NCBI RefSeq assembly: GCF_001483135.1
Contig: NZ_LNAL01000008.1
Span: forward strand, 434,001 to 498,000
Reading direction: 5' to 3'
Origin: Solirubrum puertoriconensis
Lineage (GTDB): Bacteria; Bacteroidota; Bacteroidia; Cytophagales; Hymenobacteraceae
Length of the DNA stretch: 64,000 nucleotides
Position numbers and translations under genes: made by a program. The notes beneath the pieces were generated by a model that saw only the letters and a program-made list of their open reading frames with translations, searched no databases and had not been told where the DNA came from. This document shows positions 41,446-50,376 of this stretch, in pieces; within the stretch, counting starts at the first letter, position 1; each line of letters opens with the position of its first letter.

Positions 41446-42366
41446 CTAGGCGTCGCAGCTGGCGTGCGTGCACGCACCCGGCTCAATCTGCACTGTAATG
41501 TGGCCGATGTTGAACTCGTCTTGCAGCTGGTGCTGCAGGTGGTGCAGAAACTGGCTGTCGGTGCCGCTGGGGCGCACCAAGTGGGCGGTAAGGGCGGTGT
41601 CGCTGGTGCTGAGGGGCCAAATGTGCAGGTCGTGCACATCGGTTACGCCGGGCTGGGCCAGTAAAAACTGCCGCACCGCCACCGGGTCGATGCCGTGCGG
41701 TACGGCCTGCAGGCTCAGCTGCACGGTTTCGCGCAGCAAGCCCCACGAGCCCACGGCCACTACCCCCAGTATGATGAAACTGATAGCCGGATCAAGCCAC
41801 AGCCAGCCCGTGAAGTACACCAGCGCACCGCCCACCACCACGCCCAACGACACCAAGGCATCAGTGAGCATGTGCAGGTAAGCGCCCCGAATGTTGGCAT
41901 CGCCTTGGTGCCCGCGGCTAAATAGCCACGCCGTGAAGCCGTTGATGATAATTCCTAAGCCGGCCAGCAGCATCACCACGGGCGCATTCACGGGCTCGGG
42001 GTGGCGCAGGTGGTTGATGGTATCCCACAGAATAGCACCTAGGGCCACGTACAGCAACGCCGCATTCAGCAAGGCCGCTTGTATGGAGGCACTCTTCAGG
42101 CCGTAGGTGTAGCGCTCGGTGGTGGGCTGCTTACCTAGGCGGGTGGCACCCCAGGCCAAGGCCAGGCTGAGCACGTCGGAAAGGTTGTGGCCAGCGTCGG
42201 AAAGCAGCGCCGAGGAGTTGGCCCACCAGCCGCCGGCAGCCTCGGCGGCCACAAACAGCAAATTCAGCCCAATACCCCAGCCAAACGCCTTGCCGAAGTG
42301 GGCCGGCGCGTGGTGATGGTGGTGCCCGTGATGGTCGTGGCTGTGCGAATGGTGGTGGTGTGCCAT
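41446..42366 (-). CDS. Cation diffusion facilitator, CzcD/ZitB-type
   Basis: The 306-residue protein begins with a His-rich tail (HHHHSHSHDHHGHHHHH). The CDF core follows with six helices. SSALLSDAGHNLSDVLSLAL in helix 2 carries the metal site H-x3-D, and YLHMLTDALVSLGVVVGG in helix 5 carries the second H-x3-D. Together they form the tetrahedral Zn2+ site of ZitB and CzcD. The C-terminal domain, VRQFLLAQPGVTDVHDLHIWPLS, is the cytosolic metal-sensing part, and the tail ends CTHASCD. It exports Zn2+ (or Co2+, Cd2+) by proton antiport. It begins a minus-strand metal locus with two TonB receptors upstream. Confidence 0.93.
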   Translation of the reverse strand: MAHHHHSHSHDHHGHHHHHAPAHFGKAFGWGIGLNLLFVAAEAAGGWWANSSALLSDAGHNLSDVLSLALAWGATRLGKQPTTERYTYGLKSASIQAALLNAALLYVALGAILWDTINHLRHPEPVNAPVVMLLAGLGIIINGFTAWLFSRGHQGDANIRGAYLHMLTDALVSLGVVVGGALVYFTGWLWLDPAISFIILGVVAVGSWGLLRETVQLSLQAVPHGIDPVAVRQFLLAQPGVTDVHDLHIWPLSTSDTALTAHLVRPSGTDSQFLHHLQHQLQDEFNIGHITVQIEPGACTHASCDA

Positions 42367-42432
42367 GGCGGTAAAAGTACGGCCGGCACTACCCAGCCGG
42401 CCGTACGAAATTTCAACCGCAACCGTGCAGAA

Positions 42433-44907
42433 TTAGTTGAATTGCAGCGGTACTACTAGCCTAAAGCTTACGTTGCGGCCCATGTTGAACACGCCCGTAC
42501 GGCCCGTGGCGTTGTTTACGGCCGTGTACTTCAGGCGGCTGAGGTGGTGCTGATAGGCCACATCGAACAGGTTGTTCACGCCGATCATCAGCGTAGCCAA
42601 GGTGCGACCTTTGCTGTTCGTTACATCTGTGCCGGCCCCTAGGTTTACCAGGGTGTAGCTGGGCGTAGCGGTTTCGGTTTCGAAAGCCGAGAAGATGCGG
42701 TTTTGGGCAAAGTTGTGCTCCACGCCGGCGCGAGCGTACACATTGGCCACGCGGCTAATGGCGCCTACTTTGCGGAAGTTCACGCGCAGCTCCGACTGCA
42801 GGCGGTCGGCGGGCGTAAAGGGCAGCCACCGCTCGCCCTCGGCTTGGCCCAGGCGGCGGGCCCGCACCATCGAGAAGGTGTTCTCGAAGTGCAGCCAATC
42901 GAGTGGGTGCGGGTGCAAATCGATGCTGATTTCGCCGCCATAGAGGTTGGCTTTGCCCTGCCCGTACACAAACACCCGGAACTCCTCGCCATCCTGCGTT
43001 AGCACCGAATCCTGCCCGGCCGCGTTGCCGATGCGGCGCGGGAAGATGAAGTTGCGGATGCGGTTGTCGAACGCATCGACGCTAAACGTCACGTGGTCGG
43101 TGTTCAGGCTGAAGCCTAAGTCGAGCTGGCGGCTGGTTTCGGCTTTCAGGTTCGAGTCGCCGATTTCGTAACGCGTGGTGCCCTCGTGCACGCCGTTGGA
43201 GGCTAGTTCGGCAATATTGGGCGCCCGAAAGCCGCGCGAAAGGTTGGCTTTCAGCACCAATTGCTCGGAAGCGCTAAACGCCCCGCCCAGGCTGCCCGAC
43301 CAATTGCGGTAAGTATTGTCGAAGGCCAAGAACTTCGCTTCGGCGTTGGGCGAGTCGGGCGTGGTGGGCTGTTCGTCGGCGTCGAGCCAAAGCGCATCAC
43401 CCGTAATGTGGCGCTCATCGTAGCGCAGGCCGCCGCTCAGGTCGAGCTTGCCTAGGGTGCGCTTGGTTACGCCAAACACGCCGCCATCGAACAGGCGGTA
43501 AGCCGGTATCAGAAACTCCTCGCCCAGGTTCTGGTTTTCTTGGCGCATGCCGCTCAGGCCCACAGTGGTAGTCCAGCCGGCAAGTTCGGGCAAGAAATAG
43601 CGCGCAGCATAATCGAGGGTGCGCAGCTGAAAGTACAGTGAAGGTTCGTTGGGCGCTTGCACCTCGCCAAACTCGCGCCGTAGGTTTTGCTGCCAGCCCA
43701 CGTTCAGCGTCAGCCGCGACTGACCTAGGATGAAGTTGTTGTCGGTACCGATGCGCAGGTGGTTTACGCGCTGGCCCGGCACGTACACGTTGTAGCCGCG
43801 CAGGTCGCGGGCCGTTACGGGCACTTCATCAATACCCGAAGAGGAAAGTGTACTGGGCACCAGCTTCAGGAATTCGCCCGTTTCCTCGTCCCGCTCGCCC
43901 TCAATCAATCCCAGCACCTGGTTAAAAGAGGTAAACGTAAGGTGCGAGTAGCCCCAGCTTTTGTTCAGGCCCACGTAGCCGCTGCCGTCGAGTTCGCGGA
44001 AGGCCGAGTTGTACACCGGGCCATCGTAGCGGTTGCGGTAGGGGGCGGCGCGCTTGCTGGTGCCGCGTACCATCCAATTCAGGCCCTGGCGGTTGCCGGC
44101 CGTCATCAGCGAGTAGCCCTGCTGGCGGTTGTTGGTTTGGTAGTTGGCCATAACCGAACCCGTGATTTTGCCTTCCTCCACCGGGTCGGGGGCCACAAAG
44201 TTTACCACGCCGGCCATGCCATCAGAGCCGTAGAGCAACGAGCCCGGGCCTTTGATGATTTCGGCCCGGTCGACAGAGTACTCGTCCAATTCGATGCCGT
44301 GTTCATCGCCCCACTGCTGGCCCTCTTGCTTGGCGCCGTTGTTGAGCGTGATAACACGGTTGGCGCTCAGGCCCCGGATTACAGGCTTGCTGATGGCCGC
44401 CCCCGTGGTTATTTGGTTGACGCCGGGCGTGCGGGCAATGGCATCGACGATGTTGGTGCTGGCGTGCTGATCGAGTTCGGAGCGGTCGAGCACGGTGGTG
44501 GGCACCGGCGAGCGGCGCAGCTCGGTAGAGGCCGATACACCGGTAATTACCACTTGGCCAATTTCGGTTACGGTGGGGCTGAGGGCCAACTCCAGCGCTT
44601 GGCCATTGCCAGTATCCACAGTGCGCACCAAGGTGCCATAACCTAGGGAGCGTACTTGCACCAGAAAGCGCCCGCGTGGCAAGTTGCCAAAGCTGAAGCG
44701 TCCGTCGGCATCGGCCACGGTGCTTTGCTTCAGATCAGGAAACAACACAATGGCGCCGGGCAACGGCTGTTGGGTGGTGGCATCGAGCACGCGGCCCACC
44801 ACGGCTGCCGTGGCCGGAGCTGCCGTGCGGGCTCGGCGTGGCGAAGGGGTTTGGGCCTGCGCCGTGGCCGCGAGCAGCAGGGCCGCGGCCAACAGTAAAC
44901 GAGACAT
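42433..44907 (-). CDS. TonB-dependent receptor 1 of the metal locus
   Basis: The 824-residue protein has a signal peptide (LLLAAALLLAATAQAQ). A carboxypeptidase-regulatory-like domain near 35-115 (VGRVLDATTQQPLPGAIVLFP) precedes a TonB plug near 125-235 with KPVIRGLSANRVITLNNGAK, EGQQWGDEHGIELDEYSVDR and GPGSLLYGSDGMAGVVNFVA. The 22-strand barrel follows, ending VSFRLVVPLQFN. The EGQQWG-EHG plug motif is shared with receptor 2 and is typical of ZnuD-like receptors, so zinc uptake is a fair inference. It needs TonB-ExbB-ExbD from elsewhere. I chose ATG 44907 because the signal peptide starts there. The longer reading upstream runs through a terminator. Confidence 0.9.
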   Translation of the reverse strand: MSRLLLAAALLLAATAQAQTPSPRRARTAAPATAAVVGRVLDATTQQPLPGAIVLFPDLKQSTVADADGRFSFGNLPRGRFLVQVRSLGYGTLVRTVDTGNGQALELALSPTVTEIGQVVITGVSASTELRRSPVPTTVLDRSELDQHASTNIVDAIARTPGVNQITTGAAISKPVIRGLSANRVITLNNGAKQEGQQWGDEHGIELDEYSVDRAEIIKGPGSLLYGSDGMAGVVNFVAPDPVEEGKITGSVMANYQTNNRQQGYSLMTAGNRQGLNWMVRGTSKRAAPYRNRYDGPVYNSAFRELDGSGYVGLNKSWGYSHLTFTSFNQVLGLIEGERDEETGEFLKLVPSTLSSSGIDEVPVTARDLRGYNVYVPGQRVNHLRIGTDNNFILGQSRLTLNVGWQQNLRREFGEVQAPNEPSLYFQLRTLDYAARYFLPELAGWTTTVGLSGMRQENQNLGEEFLIPAYRLFDGGVFGVTKRTLGKLDLSGGLRYDERHITGDALWLDADEQPTTPDSPNAEAKFLAFDNTYRNWSGSLGGAFSASEQLVLKANLSRGFRAPNIAELASNGVHEGTTRYEIGDSNLKAETSRQLDLGFSLNTDHVTFSVDAFDNRIRNFIFPRRIGNAAGQDSVLTQDGEEFRVFVYGQGKANLYGGEISIDLHPHPLDWLHFENTFSMVRARRLGQAEGERWLPFTPADRLQSELRVNFRKVGAISRVANVYARAGVEHNFAQNRIFSAFETETATPSYTLVNLGAGTDVTNSKGRTLATLMIGVNNLFDVAYQHHLSRLKYTAVNNATGRTGVFNMGRNVSFRLVVPLQFN

Positions 44908-45175
44908 AAGCGGAGCTAAACGAGCGGGGAGGTGGCGAATGAACGAAGAAACAACGCTTAGGATGCATTCCGCAAAAAGAAAACACCGGCCATGAGCCGG
45001 TGTTTTCCCCCTATTTCTCCATAACCAAACCAAATGGAGAGAAATATGCGGGTCCTGAAAACCCGCAAGAGCCAATGCTCCTATGGTAAGAGTAGCAACT
45101 AGACTTTATAGTTGCCAGAAGTCATTTTTTTCTTCGGACATGGCAATAAAGCAATGCTCGGCTGATAACCAAGCT
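44908..45175 (-). other. 268-bp structured gap between the AztD-like and receptor-1 genes
   Basis: No coding sequence is visible. On the minus strand four hairpins follow one another before the receptor: GCAACTA/TAGTTGC (about 45095-45115), GCGGGT/ACCCGC (about 45049-45067), a CTCCAT/ATGGAG stem (about 45018-45046), and the final 11-bp terminator-like hairpin. This looks like a leader or attenuator as much as a plain intergenic gap. Confidence 0.5.
44970..45006 (-). terminator. Terminator or attenuator hairpin upstream of receptor 1
   Basis: An 11-bp stem (44980-44990 with 44996-45006) with a T-rich tail on the minus strand. It would stop transcripts coming from the AztD-like gene before the receptor gene. 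Confidence 0.7.
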
Positions 45176-46375
45176 CTAGTGGCCACCTTCGTCTTCCACA
45201 TCGGCGCCAACCAAGGCAATCCGGAGCGGAGCGCCGCTTACCGCGAAAGAGGTTTTTTCGGCCAGGTCGTTTTTGCTAAGCATGTGCACCTTGCCTTGCG
45301 GAGCATTGGTTACATACACGTAGTGGCGGCTGGCTACTATATAAGGAGTAGCGGCGGCCACATCGAGCAGGCTGCTAAGCGAGCGGCTGGCGCGGGGCGT
45401 GCCCGTGGCGGCATCGTACACCGAAAGCACGCCATCTTCGCCGAGGATTAGTATGGTTTCGCCTTCTTCATCGAGCGTGGCCCGCACAAACTTGCTGGTG
45501 GTGCCTACTTGCGTAATGCTGTTGGCGGCGGGGTCGATGCGGAATACGCCGTAGTTGTTGCGCGAACCCAGGAAGGTGCGCGCCTTTTTGGCGTAGTAAA
45601 TGGTAGAAAGCCAGTTGCTGCCGGCATTGGCCGGGTAGGGTATGAGGCGCTGTTCGCCAGTTTGCTTTACTACCAGCACCCCGCTGGCCGAGCCGAACAG
45701 GGCCTGTTGCCCGTCGCCGGCGTCGCCGTGGATGCCTTGGGTAGCTACGCTCGGCCCGCTTACTACGGTGCCTTGCGTGTTCACAATCTTCACCTGCTCG
45801 GGCAAGGAGCCGCTCACGGTGTTGTTCTTGTGCGTAACGGCGTAGTTGCCGTTGTCGAACAGAATCATGGCGCCGTGGTGGGCGTCGCCGGTTACAAAGT
45901 TGCTAGGTGCTGCGAGGCTGTGCAGCTGGCCTTCGGCTACGTGGCTGATGGAAGCATTACCATCGTGAAAGATGCTAACCTTGTTATGCGAGGCATACAC
46001 GTGCGAGGGTTTGGGGCCGGTAGCCTTGGTAAGCCCCCATTTGGGCGTACCTACCACGTGCACGTGGTCGTCGTGCCGATCAATACCTGTGTCGAAAAAC
46101 TCCACCAAGTTATTGTTGGTATTGGCCACGGCTGCCCAGCGGCCGGTACCTACGGCATACAAGGTGCCACCCCCGTGCGTGGCTTGAAACGCGGCTTGTT
46201 CGTTTTTGGCGGGGTTGAGCAGGGTAATGGCATTGCTGGTTTTATCAGCTATTAACAGCCGCACATAGTTGCTCTCGGCTTCGGGCTTGGCTGCTTCGCC
46301 TTTGTCCTTGTCGCAGGAGGTAAACGAGAGGGCTAGCAGAGCAGCTACAAACGGAGCGATAAACGTCTTTTTCAC
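45176..46375 (-). CDS. AztD-like zinc-binding beta-propeller lipoprotein
   Basis: The 399-residue product has a lipobox LSFTSC near residue 21 and a His/Asp-rich propeller: FQATHGGGTLYAVGTGRWAA, GIDRHDDHVHVVGTPKWGL, VYASHNKVSIFHDGNASISH, VTGDAHHGAMILFDNGNYAV and GIHGDAGDGQQALFGSASGV, ending DVEDEGGH. The HHG/HGDAGDG spacing resembles AztD, the periplasmic zinc metallochaperone that passes Zn2+ to the AztC binding protein. The start is a GTG at 46375, where the signal peptide begins. No AztABC transporter is adjacent, so here the protein would serve the TonB receptors or storage. The AztD relation is from pattern recognition. Confidence 0.72.
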   Translation of the reverse strand: MKKTFIAPFVAALLALSFTSCDKDKGEAAKPEAESNYVRLLIADKTSNAITLLNPAKNEQAAFQATHGGGTLYAVGTGRWAAVANTNNNLVEFFDTGIDRHDDHVHVVGTPKWGLTKATGPKPSHVYASHNKVSIFHDGNASISHVAEGQLHSLAAPSNFVTGDAHHGAMILFDNGNYAVTHKNNTVSGSLPEQVKIVNTQGTVVSGPSVATQGIHGDAGDGQQALFGSASGVLVVKQTGEQRLIPYPANAGSNWLSTIYYAKKARTFLGSRNNYGVFRIDPAANSITQVGTTSKFVRATLDEEGETILILGEDGVLSVYDAATGTPRASRSLSSLLDVAAATPYIVASRHYVYVTNAPQGKVHMLSKNDLAEKTSFAVSGAPLRIALVGADVEDEGGH

Positions 46376-46509
46376 GGTACAGAAAGAGGCAGAATTGTCG
46401 GAATATGAGAAAAGCGGGTCCCTAGCCGAGACCAAATCATGGCCTCGGAAAGCGTAAGTGGCAGTAAATCAGGAGTGGCCTCAGCGCACTGGAGCTTGGC
46501 CTAGGTGGG

Positions 46510-47061
46510 CTATTGCACGGTTACCGGAAAGGTTACTTCGGCATCGGTCGAGCCTTGATCGGCTTGCCCGTTTTTGGTGCCCGGCTGGTGGCGCAGCACA
46601 ATCCGAAGCGTGCCCGTGGCAGCGGCAGTGGTTTGCACGCGCGTAGCCAGGCCCACTTCCAGGTTGTTCTTATCGCGGTCGGTGCGGGTTACGGTAAGCA
46701 AGTTGGCCGGCGTGGCGGTGTACACCACTAGGTGTTCGTCGTTTTCGGCCTGTACTTCGGTGGTAATGTTGCTGGCCGGATTCTTCGATTCGTCGAGGAA
46801 GGTTACAGCGCCTGTGTAGGTGGTGTTGGGGGCCAAGCGCAGCGAGCCGATAGTGGGCGCGTTGCCCCCGGCACCGTCTAGGTCTTTCCACTCTACCGTA
46901 ACGGCTTGGCCACCGCTGCTGGGCGTAAGGGTGTAGCGTACGGTGGTAATCAGCTCGTTTTCGTCGTCGGGCTCGGGGTCATCGTCGTTGCCACAACCGG
47001 CAAGTAGCGGAGCGGCCAACAGAACAGCGGCGAGGTAGGGGCGGAAGAGTGTGGTCTTCAT
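46510..47061 (-). CDS. Uncharacterised lipoprotein of the metal locus
   Basis: The 183-residue protein has a lipobox LLAGC near residue 20 and an acidic tether (GNDDDPEPDDENE). A single beta-sandwich-like domain follows: LITTVRYTLTPSSGGQAVTVEWKDLDGAGG, then LRLAPNTTYTGAVTFLDESK and LRIVLRHQPGTKN, ending DAEVTFPVTVQ. I know this type only as a conserved hypothetical of Bacteroidota that often sits beside TonB receptors of this class. It may be a surface partner that delivers substrate to receptor 2, whose gene begins 38 bp upstream (in the direction opposite to the coordinates). The function is otherwise unknown. Confidence 0.65.
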   Translation of the reverse strand: MKTTLFRPYLAAVLLAAPLLAGCGNDDDPEPDDENELITTVRYTLTPSSGGQAVTVEWKDLDGAGGNAPTIGSLRLAPNTTYTGAVTFLDESKNPASNITTEVQAENDEHLVVYTATPANLLTVTRTDRDKNNLEVGLATRVQTTAAATGTLRIVLRHQPGTKNGQADQGSTDAEVTFPVTVQ

Positions 47062-47099
47062 GGCGGTGAAAATGGAAAGAGTTAGAAAGTCTGAGAAGG

Positions 47100-49502
47100 C
47101 TAGTTGGCCGAAGCGCGCCGGCTGAAGTTCAGGGGCGCTTGCAGGCGCAGCGTAATGTTGCGGCCCATGTCGTCGGCGAAGTAGCGGAAGCGGTTCAGGT
47201 ATTCGCGGTACCGTTCGTTCAGCAGGTTGGTGCCGGTTAGGCTCAGTTGCACCGGCAGGCCGCCTAGGTGCACGGTGGCACCCACCTCGGCGCCAAGCAG
47301 GCCGTAGCCATCGGGGGCGGGCAGCGGGTCGTAGAGGGCGCTGGGTACGCGGGTTTGGCGGCGGGTAGCACCTAGGCTTAGTTGAGCAAATCGTTGGGTA
47401 AGGCGGCCATCGGGGCGGCCCGCCCACTCGCGGCGCACAGCCAGCTCGAAGCGGTCGGCCGGCACGTACACCAAGTAGTCATCGAGCAGCAGATTGCGGG
47501 CCCGCACCAGCGCTGCTTTGCCGCTCAGCAGCCAGCCCGCAGCCGGGGTATAGCCTAGGGTGGCATCGAGGCCCCGGAACACGGCATCGGTTTGCTGATA
47601 GCGCCACGGCCGGAATACCCCCTGAATGGTGGTAATCGGCTGCCCGATTACTTGGTAGATGTAGCCATCGATGTAGTTCTGGTACACGGTCAACTCGCCA
47701 TTCAGGCGTGGGTTGGCGTGCAGCGTAGCCGTCAGATTCAGGTTACGAGCCGTTTCAGGCTGCAACTGCGGCGCCCCGGCTGGGCGCGTTACGTCGTAGC
47801 CTTCCTCGTACAGGCCGTTGCGTACACCTTGCGCATAACGCTCGTTGGGCGCAGGTGCTCGGCGTACCAGTGCGGCATCGGCCCGCAGCGTGAGGTGTGG
47901 CGACACCTCGTACACCGCGCCCACCGAGGCCGAGGGCGTCCAGAGCTGAAAGCGTTTGCGCTCCACTCCGTAGAACAGGCTAGAATCGGCCTCGAAGCCA
48001 CGCGTGAGACGTTTGGTAGCCAAGTCGCGGCGGTCGAGGCGCAAGCCTGCTTCCAGGGTCAGCTGCCCGTGCTGCCATCGCTCAATGGCTAAAGCCCCGC
48101 CCACCCAGTTGTTGTAAAACGGAATGAACTGCCGGCTGCCCGGCGCATAGCGGTTGTGCTGGTACGTGCCGCTCAGCCCCACGCTTCCGCTGAAGTTGCC
48201 TAGGTGCGGATGCTCCCAGGCTACATCGGCAGTGGTGGTGTAGTTGAGGTAGCTGAGCTGCGGCAGGTTTTTGCGGCCGGCACTGCTGCTGCCGCGCACC
48301 ACGTCGTACTCGTCGCGGTAGTCCTGCTGATGCGCCACCGTAGCCGTTAAGCGGCCGCCGTGGCCGGTTTTCACAAAGCCCGTCAGCTTGGCTAAGTCGT
48401 GGCGCACCTGTTGGTACGGCCGCGCTATGTCGTAGCTGAACGAGCCCAGCCCCACGGGCCGGCCGCGCTGGGTAGCGGTTTCCAAATCGGCGAGGTTGCC
48501 CACAGTGGCTGCCTGCAAAATGCCTATGCGCGAGTTGAACTGGCTGTAGAACGCCTCTATGCCGTAGTCATCCTTGCGCCAACCTAGGGCAGCGGCAAAG
48601 TTTCGCTCGCGGTAGGCAGTATTCTCGAGCCAGTAGTCGGGCGTGCGGGTGTTGCCGGCTTGCTTTAGCGTACCCTGCACGCGCCAACTTAGGGCAGGCA
48701 AGCGGCGCGAGTTGCCATCGACGGTGGCGGCTACGGTACCTAAGCCGTTGTTGCTGGCGCCAACCAGGTTTAGCTCGGCGCCCACACCGGCCGAGTCGCG
48801 TAGGGGTTTAGGCTGCACTAGCACCACGCCACCCACGGCATCGGAGCCGTAGCGCACGCCGGCGGCACCTTTTACCACGGTTAGCTCGGAGGCCACAAAC
48901 GGGTCGATTTCGGGCCCGTGTTCCTGCCCCCATTGCTGGCCCTCTTGCCGCACGCCGTTGTTCATAATGGCAACGCGATTGGAGTGCAAGCCGTGGATGA
49001 TAGGCTTGAACACGCTCGGGCCCGTTTGGATGGCCGATACCCCGGCAATCTTTTGCAGCGCCTCACCTAGGGCTTGGCCGCGGGTAGCCTGCAAGGCTTG
49101 CCCCGAGAGCGTTCCGGACGCTTGGGTTTGCGGCTCGGCTACCCGCTCGCCGCGCACCACAGCGCTACGCAGCCGAATAGCACTCGGGTGCAGGGCAAAG
49201 TTGCGCACCGTAGCCGCACCCACGCGCAGCTCGGCTTCCTCGGTTTCGTAACCCACGAAGCGAACCTGCACGCGGTAGATACCGGCGCACACATGAAAAT
49301 GAAAGTGGCCTTCCGAATCGGCTTGGGTGGCCTCTTGCGTCGGCAGCAATACTACCGTAGCGCCAGCCAGCCCTTCGTTCGATTCATGGTCCGTTACGCG
49401 GCCGGCCAAAGGCAAGGTGCACGTGCTTTGGGCAGCAGCCCCACGGGCTACGCCCCAGCACAGCCCCGCCCAAAGCAGGACCGCCGCAAGGCGGAAAAGC
49501 AT
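47100..49502 (-). CDS. TonB-dependent receptor 2 of the metal locus
   Basis: The 800-residue protein has a signal peptide (LAAVLLWAGLCWGVARGAAAQ). A regulatory-like domain lies near 28-105 (LAGRVTDHESNEGLAGATVV), with a HFHFH run at its end. The plug follows with FKPIIHGLHSNRVAIMNNGV, EGQQWGQEHGPEIDPFVASE and GAAGVRYGSDAVGGVVLVQP, then a barrel ending NITLRLQAPLNFSRRASAN. Plug motifs match receptor 1 but the barrels differ, so they are paralogues with perhaps different ligands. A heme- or zinc-type substrate is possible. The His-rich context favours zinc. It lies 38 bp upstream of the small lipoprotein gene and is probably co-transcribed with it and with the AztD-like gene. Confidence 0.9.
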   Translation of the reverse strand: MLFRLAAVLLWAGLCWGVARGAAAQSTCTLPLAGRVTDHESNEGLAGATVVLLPTQEATQADSEGHFHFHVCAGIYRVQVRFVGYETEEAELRVGAATVRNFALHPSAIRLRSAVVRGERVAEPQTQASGTLSGQALQATRGQALGEALQKIAGVSAIQTGPSVFKPIIHGLHSNRVAIMNNGVRQEGQQWGQEHGPEIDPFVASELTVVKGAAGVRYGSDAVGGVVLVQPKPLRDSAGVGAELNLVGASNNGLGTVAATVDGNSRRLPALSWRVQGTLKQAGNTRTPDYWLENTAYRERNFAAALGWRKDDYGIEAFYSQFNSRIGILQAATVGNLADLETATQRGRPVGLGSFSYDIARPYQQVRHDLAKLTGFVKTGHGGRLTATVAHQQDYRDEYDVVRGSSSAGRKNLPQLSYLNYTTTADVAWEHPHLGNFSGSVGLSGTYQHNRYAPGSRQFIPFYNNWVGGALAIERWQHGQLTLEAGLRLDRRDLATKRLTRGFEADSSLFYGVERKRFQLWTPSASVGAVYEVSPHLTLRADAALVRRAPAPNERYAQGVRNGLYEEGYDVTRPAGAPQLQPETARNLNLTATLHANPRLNGELTVYQNYIDGYIYQVIGQPITTIQGVFRPWRYQQTDAVFRGLDATLGYTPAAGWLLSGKAALVRARNLLLDDYLVYVPADRFELAVRREWAGRPDGRLTQRFAQLSLGATRRQTRVPSALYDPLPAPDGYGLLGAEVGATVHLGGLPVQLSLTGTNLLNERYREYLNRFRYFADDMGRNITLRLQAPLNFSRRASAN

Positions 49503-49626
49503 GAAATTGAGGAAAGATGCCCGAATACTAAACCGGGGTGCCGTGCCGCATTGGCGCTGCCGTAACAGTAGCCCAGGTGCACAACATGCCCATACCCAAC
49601 TGCTCGGCAGCTTGGGTGTTCGTAGG

Positions 49627-49962
49627 TTAGGCGCGGGCCGGCGGGCCTCGGAGGTACGCCGCAGCAGGCGTAGTGCTTTCCCACACCGATTGGTGCAGCT
49701 CGGCTTTCAGCGGAGCATAGCGGTGCAATACCGGTTGCAGCACCAGCTCCGGCGTGGGCTGGAACGGCACGTCGTACAAGTGGTCGACGGGGCAGTGCTG
49801 GTGCTTGGCCGTGAGCAGGGCTTTATAGCCTCGGCCGGTGTGGGCTGCTTCTTTCTCGGTGTGCTGGTGGCGGTGCAACGCCAGTATAGCCGACTCCGGC
49901 AGCAGCACCCGCACAAAGCAGAGCAGCAGCAGAATGGCCAACTGTGAACGAAATGCACGCAT
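49627..49962 (-). CDS. Small His-rich secreted protein
   Basis: The 111-residue protein has a hydrophobic N-terminal helix (SQLAILLLLCFVRVLLPESAI) that works as a signal peptide or anchor. A His-rich part follows (LALHRHQHTEK and TAKHQHCPVDHLYDVPF). Similar small proteins with HxHxH and an HCxxxH-type motif occur beside metal-related TonB receptors in Bacteroidota. Binding of zinc or another metal is plausible and fits the locus. No named family is known to me. It is the first gene of the minus-strand metal locus. Confidence 0.55.
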   Translation of the reverse strand: MRAFRSQLAILLLLCFVRVLLPESAILALHRHQHTEKEAAHTGRGYKALLTAKHQHCPVDHLYDVPFQPTPELVLQPVLHRYAPLKAELHQSVWESTTPAAAYLRGPPARA

Positions 49963-50376
49963 AGCGGAGACGAAGCAGGTGCTTGAGCGGCTAAAGTAAC
50001 GATAAACTCGAAACTACAACCACTAAGCCTTCCAAAGACAAGCTTGGCGAAGCGGGGTTGCAGCACAACGCAGTACTGATCTCGTGCGTAAATAGTTATA
50101 CAATCCGTTCATCGTACCCCTACGCATCCCCACCCATGAAACAGCTTGTACACCGCTCTCTGCAATTGCTGGCCCGTTACCTGCGCGGCCACGCAACAGC
50201 CAACACCGTTGGCACCCCCGATCCATTGTTTGTGTAGCGCCAAAGCGTTGCCTGGACAGGCTTTCAGCCCGCCACAACCCTCATTCGCATAGGTTGCGGC
50301 AACATCCGGCAAGTAGCACCTGCAGGCGTTTGGCACGGCATTTTCTTTTGCCTTGTCAAACGCCTGATTTACTGTG
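49963..50376. other. 414-bp region between the metal locus and the STAS-like gene
   Basis: The region probably contains divergent promoters. It holds one short reading frame (see 50136-50237) but no strong hairpin and no match to a repeat family. A Zur-type operator could not be recognised by eye. Confidence 0.4.
50136..50237 (+). CDS. Possible 33-residue peptide
   Basis: ATG at 50136 opens a 33-codon frame, MKQLVHRSLQLLARYLRGHA followed by TANTVGTPDPLFV, ending in TAG. It has a basic amphipathic first half. No family is recognised. Its length makes chance possible. Confidence 0.25.
   Translation: MKQLVHRSLQLLARYLRGHATANTVGTPDPLFV

Noticed and set aside
42433-44907. Cobalamin riboswitch upstream of a TonB receptor
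   Set aside because: I could not find a B12-box-like sequence in the leader. The hairpins there have another layout.
50109-50336. A 75-codon minus-strand frame in the 50-kb gap
   Set aside because: Cys- and Gly-rich mixed composition, no start context and no family resemblance.
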